A stretch of DNA of 64,000 nucleotides from Roseateles saccharophilus (GCF_004342485.1 NZ_SMBU01000023.1:25215-89214); one strand, 5' to 3'; positions 45,665 to 54,186 are shown, counted from the first letter of the stretch. Notes: generated from the letters alone by a model not told the origin. Made by a program: numbers and translations.

Positions 45665-47215
45665 ATGAAACGGCGCTCGCTACTGCTTTCCCTCGGAACC
45701 GCTCTGGCCGGCTGCACACCCGACGCCCCGGCACTGCAGGGCGGCTGGGTCGGCACCCACCCCGAGCGCGGCCACCGGCTGCGCGGTGGCGAGCTGCCGC
45801 GCGCCGATGGCCCGCTGAAGAAGACGGGCGTCCTCATCGTCGGCAGCGGCATCGCCGGCCTGGCCTGCGCGCGCGCCCTCGCCCGGCGCGGCATCGACGA
45901 ACTCGCGCTGCTCGACCTCGAGGACCAGGCTGGCGGCAACAGCCGCGGCCATGTGCTGGCGGGTTCGCCCTGCCCGCTCGGCGCCCACTACCTGCCGCTG
46001 CCCGGCCCGCAGGCGCACGAGGTCAACAAGCTGCTGCACGAGCTGGGTCTGGCCCGCGAGCAGTTCGGCCGCACCGTCTGGGACGAGCGCCATCTCTGCC
46101 ACAGCCCGCAGGAGCGCCTCTTCATCGACGGTGCCTGGGCCGACGGCCTGCTGCCACCGCCCGATGGCGCGGCCGCGCTGGCCCAGTACCGGCGCTTCGG
46201 CGTCCTTGTCACCCAGGCCCAGCGCGAGCTCGGCTTCGCCATGCCCAGCCAGCGCGCCCGCTGGACGGCCGCGCATGCCGCGCTGGACGCCCAGACCTTC
46301 GCCGCCTGGCTGGACGCGAACGCGCTGACCGACACGCGCCTGCGCTGGTACCTCGACTACTGCTGCCGCGACGACTTCGGCGCCGCTGCCGCCACCGTCT
46401 CGGCCTGGGCCGGCGTCCACTACTTCGCCAGCCGCCACGGCTTCCATGCATCGGGCGACGAGACCGCCGAGCGCGAACCCGTGCTGACTTGGGCCCAGGG
46501 CAATGGCTGGCTCAGCGCCAGGCTGGCCGCGCCGCTGCGGGACCGCATCCACCTCGGCCGCACCGTGCTGCGCGTCAGCGAGGGCCGCGACGGCGTCGAA
46601 CTGCTGGCCTGGAACGAGGCCGCCGGCCAGCCGGAACGCTGGGCCGCCCGGGCCGTCGTCATGGCCACGCCGCTGTTCGTCTCGGCCCGGCTGCTGGCCG
46701 CGCCACCCGACGCGCTTCGCTCGCTGAAGCAGGCTCACGCCCCCTGGCTGACCGCCAATCTGAGCCTGCGCGAACGGCTGCTGGAGCGCCCCGGCGCACC
46801 GCTGTCCTGGGACAACGTGCGCTATGGCTCAACGGCGCTCGGCTATGTCGACGCCCGCCACCAGGCCCTGGACCCGACGCCCCGCCCGCCGCTGCTGACC
46901 GCCTACCTCGCCCTGCCGCAGGCCGAGCGTGCCGCTCTGCTCGGCGCGCCGTGGACGGCCTGGGCACGCCGCATCGTCGACGAGCTGGCCCTCATCCACC
47001 CTGACCTGCCGGCCAAGCTGGAGCGCATCGACCTCTGCCGCTTCGGTCACGCGATGAGCATCCCGACGCCGGGCCTGCGCGGCTCGGCCGAGCTGGCCGC
47101 GCTGAACGCGCAACGCGGCCACGTCGTGTTCGCGCACAGCGATCTGGCGGGCTATTCGGTGTTCGAGGAAGCCTACACGGCCGGCGTCGAGGCGGCCGCG
47201 CGGCTCAGCCTCTGA
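45665..47215 (+). CDS. Exported flavin-dependent amine-oxidase-like lipoprotein
   Basis: 516 residues. The N-terminus MKRRSLLLSLGTALAGC has a twin arginine and a lipobox (L-A-G-C, Cys17), so it is probably a Tat-exported lipoprotein, consistent with a protein that must bind FAD before export. The Rossmann motif VLIVGSGIAGLACARALARRG is at about 55-75, followed by the E-D-Q-A-G-G-N-S-R acidic loop, and the C-terminal FAD site is GYSVFEEAYTAGVEAAARL. The family includes amine oxidases and phytoene-desaturase-like enzymes. In this context it may oxidise a polyamine-type product in the periplasm. The 3' end overlaps speD on the other strand by 11 bp. Confidence 0.82.
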   Translation: MKRRSLLLSLGTALAGCTPDAPALQGGWVGTHPERGHRLRGGELPRADGPLKKTGVLIVGSGIAGLACARALARRGIDELALLDLEDQAGGNSRGHVLAGSPCPLGAHYLPLPGPQAHEVNKLLHELGLAREQFGRTVWDERHLCHSPQERLFIDGAWADGLLPPPDGAAALAQYRRFGVLVTQAQRELGFAMPSQRARWTAAHAALDAQTFAAWLDANALTDTRLRWYLDYCCRDDFGAAAATVSAWAGVHYFASRHGFHASGDETAEREPVLTWAQGNGWLSARLAAPLRDRIHLGRTVLRVSEGRDGVELLAWNEAAGQPERWAARAVVMATPLFVSARLLAAPPDALRSLKQAHAPWLTANLSLRERLLERPGAPLSWDNVRYGSTALGYVDARHQALDPTPRPPLLTAYLALPQAERAALLGAPWTAWARRIVDELALIHPDLPAKLERIDLCRFGHAMSIPTPGLRGSAELAALNAQRGHVVFAHSDLAGYSVFEEAYTAGVEAAARLSL

Positions 47216-47570
47216 GCAGTTGCTGGCGGCTGACCTCGGCCGGCGCGAAGACCCGGATCAAGGCATCCAGCAGGGCCCTGGCCCTGGCGCTGTTGTCGCC
47301 GCCGTAGTTGCAGACATAGACGTCCAGCGTGACCGCGCCCAGCTCGGGCCAGGTGTGCACGGCCAGATGGGATTCGGCCAGCAGCACGACGCCGGTGATG
47401 CCGCTCTGGCCGTCGGCCGGGCCGAAGCGATGCATCAGCTCGGCCACGCCCTGCAGGCCCGAAGCGGCGACGGCCTCGCGGCACAGTGCGCCGAGCACGG
47501 CCGGGTCGGTCATGGCGGGCAGCGCCGCGTGGACGCCGCGCAGGTCGGCCGTCAGGTGCAGGCCGTTCAA
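47205..47570 (-). CDS. speD: S-adenosylmethionine decarboxylase proenzyme (pyruvoyl type)
   Basis: 121 residues, the short prokaryotic class. The self-processing site is LLAESHLAVHTWPE, with cleavage expected between E66 and S67, S67 becoming the pyruvoyl group. H72 and C87 lie +5 and +20 from the serine, the same spacing as the catalytic His and Cys of Thermotoga SpeD. It supplies decarboxylated AdoMet, the donor for the aminopropyltransferase encoded 1.7 kb away. The start is 4 bp after the moaD stop, so it is transcribed with moeA-moaD, not with the plus-strand cassette. Confidence 0.92.
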   Translation of the reverse strand: MNGLHLTADLRGVHAALPAMTDPAVLGALCREAVAASGLQGVAELMHRFGPADGQSGITGVVLLAESHLAVHTWPELGAVTLDVYVCNYGGDNSARARALLDALIRVFAPAEVSRQQLLRG

Positions 47571-47574
47571 AGGC

Positions 47575-47832
47575 TCAGCCGCCGGTGACCGGCGGGAAGA
47601 AAGCCAGCTCGTCGCCGTCCGCCAGCACGGCGGACTCGGGCGCCATCTTCTGGTTCAGCGCCGCACGCACCGCGCGGCCGCGGGCCAGCGCCTCGGCATG
47701 CAAGCCACCGCGGGCCTGCAGCGCCTCGCGGGCCGCGCCCACGGTGCTACCCGCGGGCAGGGCCAGCGCCTCGCCCTCGCCCAGCTTCTCGCGCAGCGAC
47801 GCGAAGAAACGCAGCCTGACGGTAATGGTCAC
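47575..47832 (-). CDS. moaD: Molybdopterin synthase sulfur carrier subunit
   Basis: 85 residues with the ubiquitin-like fold (VRLRFFASLREKLGEGE, L-A-D-G-D-E-L-A-F-F-P-P) and the C-terminal VTGG that is adenylated and thiocarboxylated by MoeB-type enzymes. The start overlaps the moeA stop (4 bp), and speD follows 4 bp after the stop where moaE would normally be. Confidence 0.95.
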   Translation of the reverse strand: MTITVRLRFFASLREKLGEGEALALPAGSTVGAAREALQARGGLHAEALARGRAVRAALNQKMAPESAVLADGDELAFFPPVTGG

Positions 47833-49040
47833 GACAACAACTCCGAGAAAGGCAGGAAGCGCACGGTATCGCCCTGCGCAAAGGCCTGGCCGGCGGGGTT
47901 GTCCAGCAGGCCGTCGGCCCAGAAGGCCGAGGTCAACACGCCGCTGCTCTGGTTGCCGAACAGGGCCAGGCCGCCGTCCTCGTCCAGGCGCACGCGCAGG
48001 AACTCACGGCGCTTGTCGGGCTTGGGCCAGTCGAAGCCGGCGGCGATGCGGCAGGCGCGCGGCGCCAGGCGTGTGGCCCCCTGCAGCTTCAGCAGGACAG
48101 GCCGCACCAGCAGCAGGAAGGTCACGAGACTGGACACCGGGTTGCCGGGCAGTCCGATGAAATGGGCTTCGCCGACGCGGCCGTGCGCGAAGGGCTTGCC
48201 GGGCTTGATCGCGATGGCCCAGAGGTCCAACTGGCCCTCGGCCTGTACAGCGGGGCGCAGATGGTCTTCCTCGCCGACGGACACGCCGCCGGAGGTCAGG
48301 ATGACGTCGGCCTTTGCCGCCGCCTCGCGCAGCGCGGCGCGGGTGGCGTCGAGCCGGTCGGGCACGATGCCGAGGTCGACGACCTCGCAGCCCAGGCCTT
48401 CGACGAGGGCGCGCAGCGTGAAGCGGTTGGAGTTGTAGATGGCGCCGGGCGGCAGCGGCTCGCCGGGCATGACGAGTTCGTCGCCGGTCGAGAACAGCGC
48501 AACGCGCGGGCGGCGCGTCACCGCCAGCTCGGCGGCGCCGGCCGTGGCAGCCAGGCCCAGGGCCACGGCGTCCAGCCGCGTGCCGGCGGGCAGCACGACG
48601 CTGCCGGCGCGCACATCCTCACCGCGCAGGCGCACATGCTGGCCGGGCCTGACCGGCTCGGTCACGCGCAGGCGGCCTTCCACGAGTTCGGTGTGCTCCT
48701 GCATGACGACGCTGTCCGCGCCCGCGGGCACCTGGGCGCCGGTGAAGATGCGCGCGGCCTCGCCTGCCGCCAGCGGCTGCGGCAGGCTGCCGGCCGGGAT
48801 GCGCTGGGTGACGGGCAGCACCGCAGCCGCATCGGCGGCGCGCAGCGCATAGCCGTCCATCGCCGAGTTGTCGGCCGGCGGCACGTCGACGGGAGAGATC
48901 AGGTCCGCCGCCAGCACCCGGCCACGGGCGGCCGAGGTGGGCAGTGTCTCGCGTTCGGCCAGCGGCCGGATCTGCGCCAGCAGCGTGGCCAGCGCGTCGT
49001 CCAGCGGGGTCAGGGCGGGTTTCTTCGCAGCTTCAGACAT
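47829..49040 (-). CDS. moeA: Molybdopterin molybdotransferase
   Basis: 403 residues. It inserts molybdate into adenylylated molybdopterin. Signatures: VPPADNSAMDGYALRAAD near residue 55, RIFTGAQVPAGADSVVMQE, and the MoCF-fold segment LFSTGDELV ... ILTSGGVSVGEEDH ... KPGKPFAHG ... GLPGNPVSSLVTF. The start overlaps the thrC 3' end by 8 bp and moaD follows with a 4-bp overlap. Confidence 0.95.
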   Translation of the reverse strand: MSEAAKKPALTPLDDALATLLAQIRPLAERETLPTSAARGRVLAADLISPVDVPPADNSAMDGYALRAADAAAVLPVTQRIPAGSLPQPLAAGEAARIFTGAQVPAGADSVVMQEHTELVEGRLRVTEPVRPGQHVRLRGEDVRAGSVVLPAGTRLDAVALGLAATAGAAELAVTRRPRVALFSTGDELVMPGEPLPPGAIYNSNRFTLRALVEGLGCEVVDLGIVPDRLDATRAALREAAAKADVILTSGGVSVGEEDHLRPAVQAEGQLDLWAIAIKPGKPFAHGRVGEAHFIGLPGNPVSSLVTFLLLVRPVLLKLQGATRLAPRACRIAAGFDWPKPDKRREFLRVRLDEDGGLALFGNQSSGVLTSAFWADGLLDNPAGQAFAQGDTVRFLPFSELLS

Positions 49041-50424
49041 GGGCGTGAATGTAGGCCTTCACCTGGGCCACATCGGCCGGCATGACCTTCACGCGCTTGG
49101 GCAATTGTTCGATGCCCTCGAGGCCGGCTGGCCGCGGCGGCTCGGTGCCGAGAGCCTCGACGATGGTGGCTGCGAACTTGGCCGGCAGCGCGGTTTCCAG
49201 CACCAGCATGGTCACGGCAGGGTCGCGCACCTCGAGGGCCACCTTGAGGCCGTCAGCCGTGTGCGGGTCGATGACGACGCCGTGCGCGGCATGGCAGCGG
49301 CGGATGGTGGCGACGCGGTCGGCATGCGTGCTGCGGCCGGACACGAAGCCGAAGCCGGCGATGGCCGCCTGCTCCTCGGCGCCCAGCACGAAGCGGCTGG
49401 CGCTGAAGTACTGCCTCACGCGCGCGCCGTCGCGGCCCAGCAGGTCGAACACGAAGCGCTCGAAGTTGCTGGCCTTGGAGATGTCCATCGACGGGCTGGA
49501 CGTTTCGTGCGTGTCGGCCGTGCCGCGCGGGCGGTAGGCGCCGGTGCGGAAGAACTCGTCGAGCACGTCGTTCTCGTTGGTCGCCACCACCAGCTTCGCG
49601 ATCGGCAGGCCCATCTGGCGCGCGACATGGCCGGCGCAGACATTGCCGAAGTTGCCGCTCGGCACCGTGAAGCTGATCTTCTCGGCGTTGGTCTTCGTGG
49701 CCTGGAAGTAGCCGGCGAAGTAGTAGACGACCTGGGCCAGCAGCCGCGCCCAGTTGATGGAGTTGACCGTGCCGATGCGGTGCTCGCGCTTGAAGGCCAG
49801 GTCGTTGGAGACGGCCTTGACGATGTCCTGGCAGTCGTCGAACACGCCCTCGATGGCGATGTTGTGGATGTTGGCGTCCTGCAGGCTGAACATCTGCGCC
49901 TGCTGGAAGGGGCTCATGCGGCCGTTGGGGCTGAGCATGAAGACCTTGACGCCCTTCTTGCCGCGCATCGCGTACTCGGCGGCGCTGCCGGTGTCCCCCG
50001 AGGTGGCGCCCAGAATGTTGAGCGTCTCGCCGCGGCGGCCCAGCTCGTACTCGAACATCGCGCCGAGCAACTGCATGGCCATGTCCTTGAAGGCCAGCGT
50101 CGGGCCGTTGGACAGGCCTTCCAGCGCGATGTGATCGCCCAGCCAGGTCAGCGGCGTGATTTCCTTCGTGCCGAAGACCTCGGCCGTGTAGACGCGCTGC
50201 GTGATCGCGCGCAGATCGTCGGCCGGGATGTCGTCGATGTAGAGCGACAGGATCTCGAAGGCGAGGTCCGCATAGGCCAGACCGCGCCAGCGGGTCAGCG
50301 TCGCGTCGTCGACCTTGGGATAGGTCTTGGGCAGGTAGAGGCCGCCGTCGGGCGCGAGGCCCTCGAGCAGGATGTCGGAGAAGCCGCGTTCGGCCTGGTC
50401 GCCGCGGGTGGAGATGTACTTCAT
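49033..50424 (-). CDS. thrC: Threonine synthase
   Basis: 463 residues, the long (fungal/gamma-type) class. It converts O-phosphohomoserine to threonine with PLP; the Schiff-base lysine is in NGPTLAFKDMAMQ, and the phosphate-binding loop appears in ILGATSGDTGSAAEYAM. SFTVPSGNFGNVCAG is also typical. It starts 4 bp after hom and overlaps moeA by 8 bp, a tight hom-thrC-moeA-moaD run known from related genera. Confidence 0.96.
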   Translation of the reverse strand: MKYISTRGDQAERGFSDILLEGLAPDGGLYLPKTYPKVDDATLTRWRGLAYADLAFEILSLYIDDIPADDLRAITQRVYTAEVFGTKEITPLTWLGDHIALEGLSNGPTLAFKDMAMQLLGAMFEYELGRRGETLNILGATSGDTGSAAEYAMRGKKGVKVFMLSPNGRMSPFQQAQMFSLQDANIHNIAIEGVFDDCQDIVKAVSNDLAFKREHRIGTVNSINWARLLAQVVYYFAGYFQATKTNAEKISFTVPSGNFGNVCAGHVARQMGLPIAKLVVATNENDVLDEFFRTGAYRPRGTADTHETSSPSMDISKASNFERFVFDLLGRDGARVRQYFSASRFVLGAEEQAAIAGFGFVSGRSTHADRVATIRRCHAAHGVVIDPHTADGLKVALEVRDPAVTMLVLETALPAKFAATIVEALGTEPPRPAGLEGIEQLPKRVKVMPADVAQVKAYIHAHV

Positions 50425-50428
50425 GGAA

Positions 50429-51748
50429 TCAGGCCAGTTCTTCCTTGCGCAGCTTGACGATGGGCGCCAGCACGGTCGGCAGCCCCTGCATCTTGGCCAG
50501 GGCCTCGTTCATGCGGCCCTCGACGGTGTCGTGGGTCAGGATGATGAGGTCGGTCTGGCGCTCGCCTTCCGCCGATTCGCGCTGCAGCACCGCGTCGATG
50601 GAGATGTCGTGCTCGGCCAGGATGGTCGTGATGCGCGACAGTACGCCCGGCTGGTCGGCCACGACCAGGCGCAGGTAGAAGGCCGTGTGCACTTCGGCCA
50701 TTTCCAGGATGGGCGTGTCGCTCATCGCGTCGGGCTGGAATGCCAGGTGCGGCACGCGGTGGTCGGGGTCGGCGGTATGCAGGCGGGTCACGTCGACCAG
50801 GTCGGCGACGACGGCGGAGGCCGTGGGCTCGGCACCGGCACCCTTGCCGTAGTAGAGCGTCGTGCCGACGGCATCGGCCTGCACGACGACGGCATTCATC
50901 GCACCCTCGACGTTGGCGATCAGGCGGGTCGCCGGGATCAGCGTCGGGTGCACGCGCAGCTCGATGCCGTTCTCGCGGCGGCGCGTGATGCCCAGCAGCT
51001 TGATTCGATAGCCCAGCTGCTCGGCGTACTTGATGTCGGTGGCCTGCAGGCTGCTGATGCCTTCCACATGGGCGCGGTCGAACTGCACCGGCACGCCGAA
51101 GGCGATGGCGCTCATGAGGGTGAGCTTGTGCGCGGCGTCCACGCCCTCGATGTCGAAGGTGGGGTCGGCCTCGGCATAGCCCAGGCGCTGGGCCTCCTTC
51201 AGCACGGTGGCGAAGTCCAGGCCCTTGCCGCGCATCTCCGACAGGATGAAGTTGGTCGTGCCGTTGATGATGCCGGCGATCCACTCGATGCGGTTGGCCG
51301 TCAGGCCCTCGCGCAGCGCCTTGATGATGGGGATGCCGCCGGCCACGGCCGCCTCGAAGGCGACGGTGACGCCCTGTTCGCGGGCCGCGGCGAAGATCTC
51401 GCTGCCATGCAGGGCCAGCAGGGCCTTGTTGGCGGTGACGACATGCTTGCCGTTGGCGATCGCCTTCAGCACCAGCGAGCGCGCCGGCTCGATGCCGCCG
51501 ATCAGCTCGACGACGATGTCGATATCCGGGTTGTCGACCAGGGCCGCCGCATCGCCGACCACCGGGATGGCGTCGCCGACGACGGCCCGGTAGGCCGCGG
51601 CGCGGGCCTCGTTGCGGGCCGCCACCATCGCGATCTCGATGCCCCGGCCGGCGCGGCCGCGAATCTCGGCCTGGTTGCGCTGCAAGACGTGGAAGGTGCC
51701 GGCACCGACGGTGCCGAGGCCGATCAGGCCGACGCGGATGGGATTCAT
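50429..51748 (-). CDS. hom: Homoserine dehydrogenase
   Basis: 439 residues. It reduces aspartate semialdehyde to homoserine. The NAD(P) Rossmann motif GLIGLGTVGAGTFHVL is at the N-terminus; GTTNFILSEM and GYAEADPTFDIEGVDAAHKL are the family signatures with the catalytic lysine. The C-terminal ACT domain (about 355-435, FYLRLVVADQPGVLSRITTI) suggests feedback control by threonine. It lies 29 bp after the aminotransferase gene and 4 bp before thrC. Confidence 0.96.
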   Translation of the reverse strand: MNPIRVGLIGLGTVGAGTFHVLQRNQAEIRGRAGRGIEIAMVAARNEARAAAYRAVVGDAIPVVGDAAALVDNPDIDIVVELIGGIEPARSLVLKAIANGKHVVTANKALLALHGSEIFAAAREQGVTVAFEAAVAGGIPIIKALREGLTANRIEWIAGIINGTTNFILSEMRGKGLDFATVLKEAQRLGYAEADPTFDIEGVDAAHKLTLMSAIAFGVPVQFDRAHVEGISSLQATDIKYAEQLGYRIKLLGITRRRENGIELRVHPTLIPATRLIANVEGAMNAVVVQADAVGTTLYYGKGAGAEPTASAVVADLVDVTRLHTADPDHRVPHLAFQPDAMSDTPILEMAEVHTAFYLRLVVADQPGVLSRITTILAEHDISIDAVLQRESAEGERQTDLIILTHDTVEGRMNEALAKMQGLPTVLAPIVKLRKEELA

Positions 51749-51777
51749 TGCAGGGCTCTCAGAGACAACGGGGGTAA

Positions 51778-53004
51778 TCAGGCGGAATGGCGGCGGCGAT
51801 AGCCGGCCAGGAAACGTTCGATACGGCCGACGGCCTCGCGCAGGTCGTCCACATTGGGCAGGAAGACGAGGCGGAAGTGGTCATGCTCGGGCCAGTTGAA
51901 GCCCGTGCCCTGCACGATCAGCACCTTCTCCTCGGCCAGCAGCTCGTAGGCGAACTGCTGATCGTCGGCGATGGGATAGAGCTTGGGGTCCAGGCGCGGG
52001 AACATGTAGAGCGCCGCCTTGGGCTTGACGACACTGACGCCGGGAATCTGGCTCAGCAGCTCGTAGGCCAGGTCGCGCTGGTGGCAGAGCCGCCCGGTCG
52101 GCGCGACGAGGTCCTTGATGCTCTGGTAGCCGCCCAGTGCGGTCTGGATGGCGAGCTGGCCCGGCGTGTTCGAGCACAGGCGCAGCGAGGCCAGCATGTT
52201 CAGGCCCTCGATGTAGTCGCGCGCATGGCGCTTCTCGCCGCTGACGACCATCCAGCCGGCGCGATAGCCGCAGCTGCGGTAGTTCTTGGACAGGCCGTTG
52301 AAGGTGATGAACAGCACGTCGTCGGCCAGCGAAGCCATGCTGGTGTGGACATTGCCGTCGTAGAGGGTCTTGTCGTAGATCTCGTCGGCGAAGACGACGA
52401 GCTGGTGACGGCGGGCCAGCTCGATGATGCCCAGCAGCAGGTCCGTCGGGTAGAGCGCGCCGGTCGGGTTGTTGGGGTTGCAGACCATGATGCCGCGGGT
52501 GCGCGGCGTGATCTTGGCCTCGATGTCGGCCAGGTCGGGCAGCCAGCCGGCGCCCTCGTCGCAGCGGTAGTGCACCGGGCGGCCACCGGACAGGCCGACG
52601 ACGGCCGTGTAGAGCGGAAAGTCGGGCGCCGGGATCAGGATCTCGTCGCCGTCGTTGACCAGCGCGTTGATGGCCATCTGGATCAGCTCGGAGGCGCCGT
52701 TGCCGAGATAGACGTCGTCCACCGTGACACCGCGGACGCCCTTCTCCTGCGAGTAGTGCACCACCGCCTTGCGCGGCGCGAACAGGCCCTTGCTGTCGGT
52801 ATAGCCGCCGGCGTCGCCGAGGTTGCGGATCATGTCCTGCACGATCTCGTCCGGCGGCGTCAGGCCGAACACGGCGGTGTTGCCGATGTTCAGCTTGATG
52901 ATCTTCTGGCCCTCCTCCTCCATCTGCCGGGCCTTGTCCAGCACGGGGCCGCGGATGTCGTAGCTGACGCTGGCGAGCTTGCTGGACTTGGCGATGAGCT
53001 TCAA
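51778..53004 (-). CDS. alaC: Alanine/aspartate-type aminotransferase, AlaC-like
   Basis: 408 residues from a TTG start (LKLIAKSSKLASVSYDIRGP) with CGGAG upstream; no ATG fits, and E. coli AlaC (412) begins at a comparable place. It is a fold-type I PLP enzyme: PLP lysine in NGLSKNYRSCGYRAGW, VCNPNNPTGALYP, and VVFADEIYDKTLYDG. AlaC/AlaA-type enzymes interconvert pyruvate and alanine with glutamate; in this position before hom in Burkholderiales it is conserved. Aspartate or methionine-related specificity cannot be excluded. Confidence 0.88.
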   Translation of the reverse strand: MKLIAKSSKLASVSYDIRGPVLDKARQMEEEGQKIIKLNIGNTAVFGLTPPDEIVQDMIRNLGDAGGYTDSKGLFAPRKAVVHYSQEKGVRGVTVDDVYLGNGASELIQMAINALVNDGDEILIPAPDFPLYTAVVGLSGGRPVHYRCDEGAGWLPDLADIEAKITPRTRGIMVCNPNNPTGALYPTDLLLGIIELARRHQLVVFADEIYDKTLYDGNVHTSMASLADDVLFITFNGLSKNYRSCGYRAGWMVVSGEKRHARDYIEGLNMLASLRLCSNTPGQLAIQTALGGYQSIKDLVAPTGRLCHQRDLAYELLSQIPGVSVVKPKAALYMFPRLDPKLYPIADDQQFAYELLAEEKVLIVQGTGFNWPEHDHFRLVFLPNVDDLREAVGRIERFLAGYRRRHSA

Positions 53005-53124
53005 AACGGGCTCCGGCGCAGCAATGCTGCAGTGCAAAAGGGGGATCTTGGAGTTTAAGCAAGGGCCGGGCACGCAGCCCGCCGTTCTGAGGGACACTCG
53101 CGCCGGCTTTTCGCCCGTTTCCCG

Positions 53125-53499
53125 ATGAAGTTCCAGCTCGACGAGCCGCAAGGCGGCAACAGCATCTCCCGCCACGACGCCCAGGGCGTCTGGGTCAACG
53201 GCCGGCCCCACACGGCCAGCGTCCTCGTGCCCTGGCGGGGCGACGTCCTCGCCTGGGCGCCTTCGCGCTTCGAGGAACTTCAACCCGCGCATTTCGAAGC
53301 AATCAAGGCACTGAATCCCGAGCTCGTCGTCTTCGGCAGCGGCGCCAAGCTGCGCTTCCCGAGCCCGGCGCTGTGGCGCGGGCTGGTCGAGGCGCGCATC
53401 GGATTCGAGGTCATGGACATCGCCGCCGCCTGCCGCACCTACAACGTGCTGGCCAGCGAAGGCCGCAACGTACTGGCGGCCCTGCTGATCGAGGGATGA
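53125..53499 (+). CDS. Mth938-like domain protein
   Basis: 124 residues. The pattern ISRHDAQGVWVNGRPHTASV, then L-N-P-E-L-V-V-F-G-S-G, and a final VMDIAAACRTYNVLASEGRN with V-L-A-A-L-L matches the Mth938/DUF498 family, whose human member AAMDC and NDUFAF3 are relatives. Bacterial function is unknown. It is divergent from alaC and is followed within a few bases by a hairpin (CCCGACC-GGCA-GGTCGGG, 53504-53521) that could end the transcript. Confidence 0.85.
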   Translation: MKFQLDEPQGGNSISRHDAQGVWVNGRPHTASVLVPWRGDVLAWAPSRFEELQPAHFEAIKALNPELVVFGSGAKLRFPSPALWRGLVEARIGFEVMDIAAACRTYNVLASEGRNVLAALLIEG

Positions 53500-53530
53500 C
53501 CTTCCCGACCGGCAGGTCGGGGCGAGGCTT

Positions 53531-53536
53531 TATAAT
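53531..53536 (+). promoter_or_regulatory. -10 element of the bcp promoter
   Basis: A perfect TATAAT hexamer lies 82 bp upstream of the bcp ATG in otherwise GC-rich DNA. No good -35 hexamer is found 16-18 bp upstream, so an activator or an alternative -35 may be needed. A hairpin that may terminate the preceding gene ends 9 bp before it. Confidence 0.5.
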
Positions 53537-53618
53537 TGCTGGCTATTGCCTGCGGGCGCCCGCGTGAGAACGCCTCACGAACCGGGGACCCCGCGAGCCC
53601 AACTTGCCGCACCCCCCA

Positions 53619-54098
53619 ATGACGCCTGCGCTCAACAAAACCCTGCCGGAAATTGAGGCTCAAGCCACCGGCGGCGTGAAGTTCACCGGCAACGCCTTCC
53701 TGGGCAAGTCGGTCGTGCTGTATTTCTACCCGAAAGACAACACGCCCGGTTGTACCACCGAGGCGATGCAATTCCGCGACCGCCACAAGGACTTCGTGAA
53801 GGCCGGTGCCGTCGTGCTGGGTGTCTCGCGCGACAACATGGCCTCGCACGAGAAGTTCAAGCAGGCGCTGGAGCTGCCCTTCGAGCTGATCGCCGACACC
53901 GAGGAAAAGCTCTGCCACATGTTCGGCGTGGTCAAGAACAAGATCATGTACGGCAAGAAGGTCAAGGGCATCGAGCGCTCGACCTTCCTGATCAGCCCCA
54001 CCGGCGTGCTGGTGGGCGAATGGCGCGGCATCAAGGTCGCCGGCCATGTCGACGAGGTGCTGAAGGCCGTCAAGGGCCTGAAGAAGGAAGCCGCCTGA
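53619..54098 (+). CDS. bcp: Bcp/PrxQ-type thiol peroxidase
   Basis: 159 residues from the ATG at 53619. It reduces peroxides with a peroxidatic cysteine, C45, in NTPGCTTEA. The position five residues on, where E. coli Bcp has its resolving C50, is methionine, so resolution must use another cysteine (C99 in EKLCHMFG is the only other) or an external thiol. FYPKDNTPGCT and GIERSTFLISPTGV are typical. It has its own -10 element and is followed by an intrinsic terminator. Confidence 0.93.
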   Translation: MTPALNKTLPEIEAQATGGVKFTGNAFLGKSVVLYFYPKDNTPGCTTEAMQFRDRHKDFVKAGAVVLGVSRDNMASHEKFKQALELPFELIADTEEKLCHMFGVVKNKIMYGKKVKGIERSTFLISPTGVLVGEWRGIKVAGHVDEVLKAVKGLKKEAA

Positions 54099-54186
54099 GC
54101 CCCGTTGTTCGCTGACATCGCGGGCTACCGCGGCATGTGCATAATCAGCCCATGCCCCGGGTCGAATCCTTGCCTCAGCAGACTGC

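Noticed and set aside
54140..54180. GGGTCGAATCC resembling a tRNA T-loop
   Set aside because: The flanking bases do not form a T-stem and no acceptor, D or anticodon arms can be drawn.
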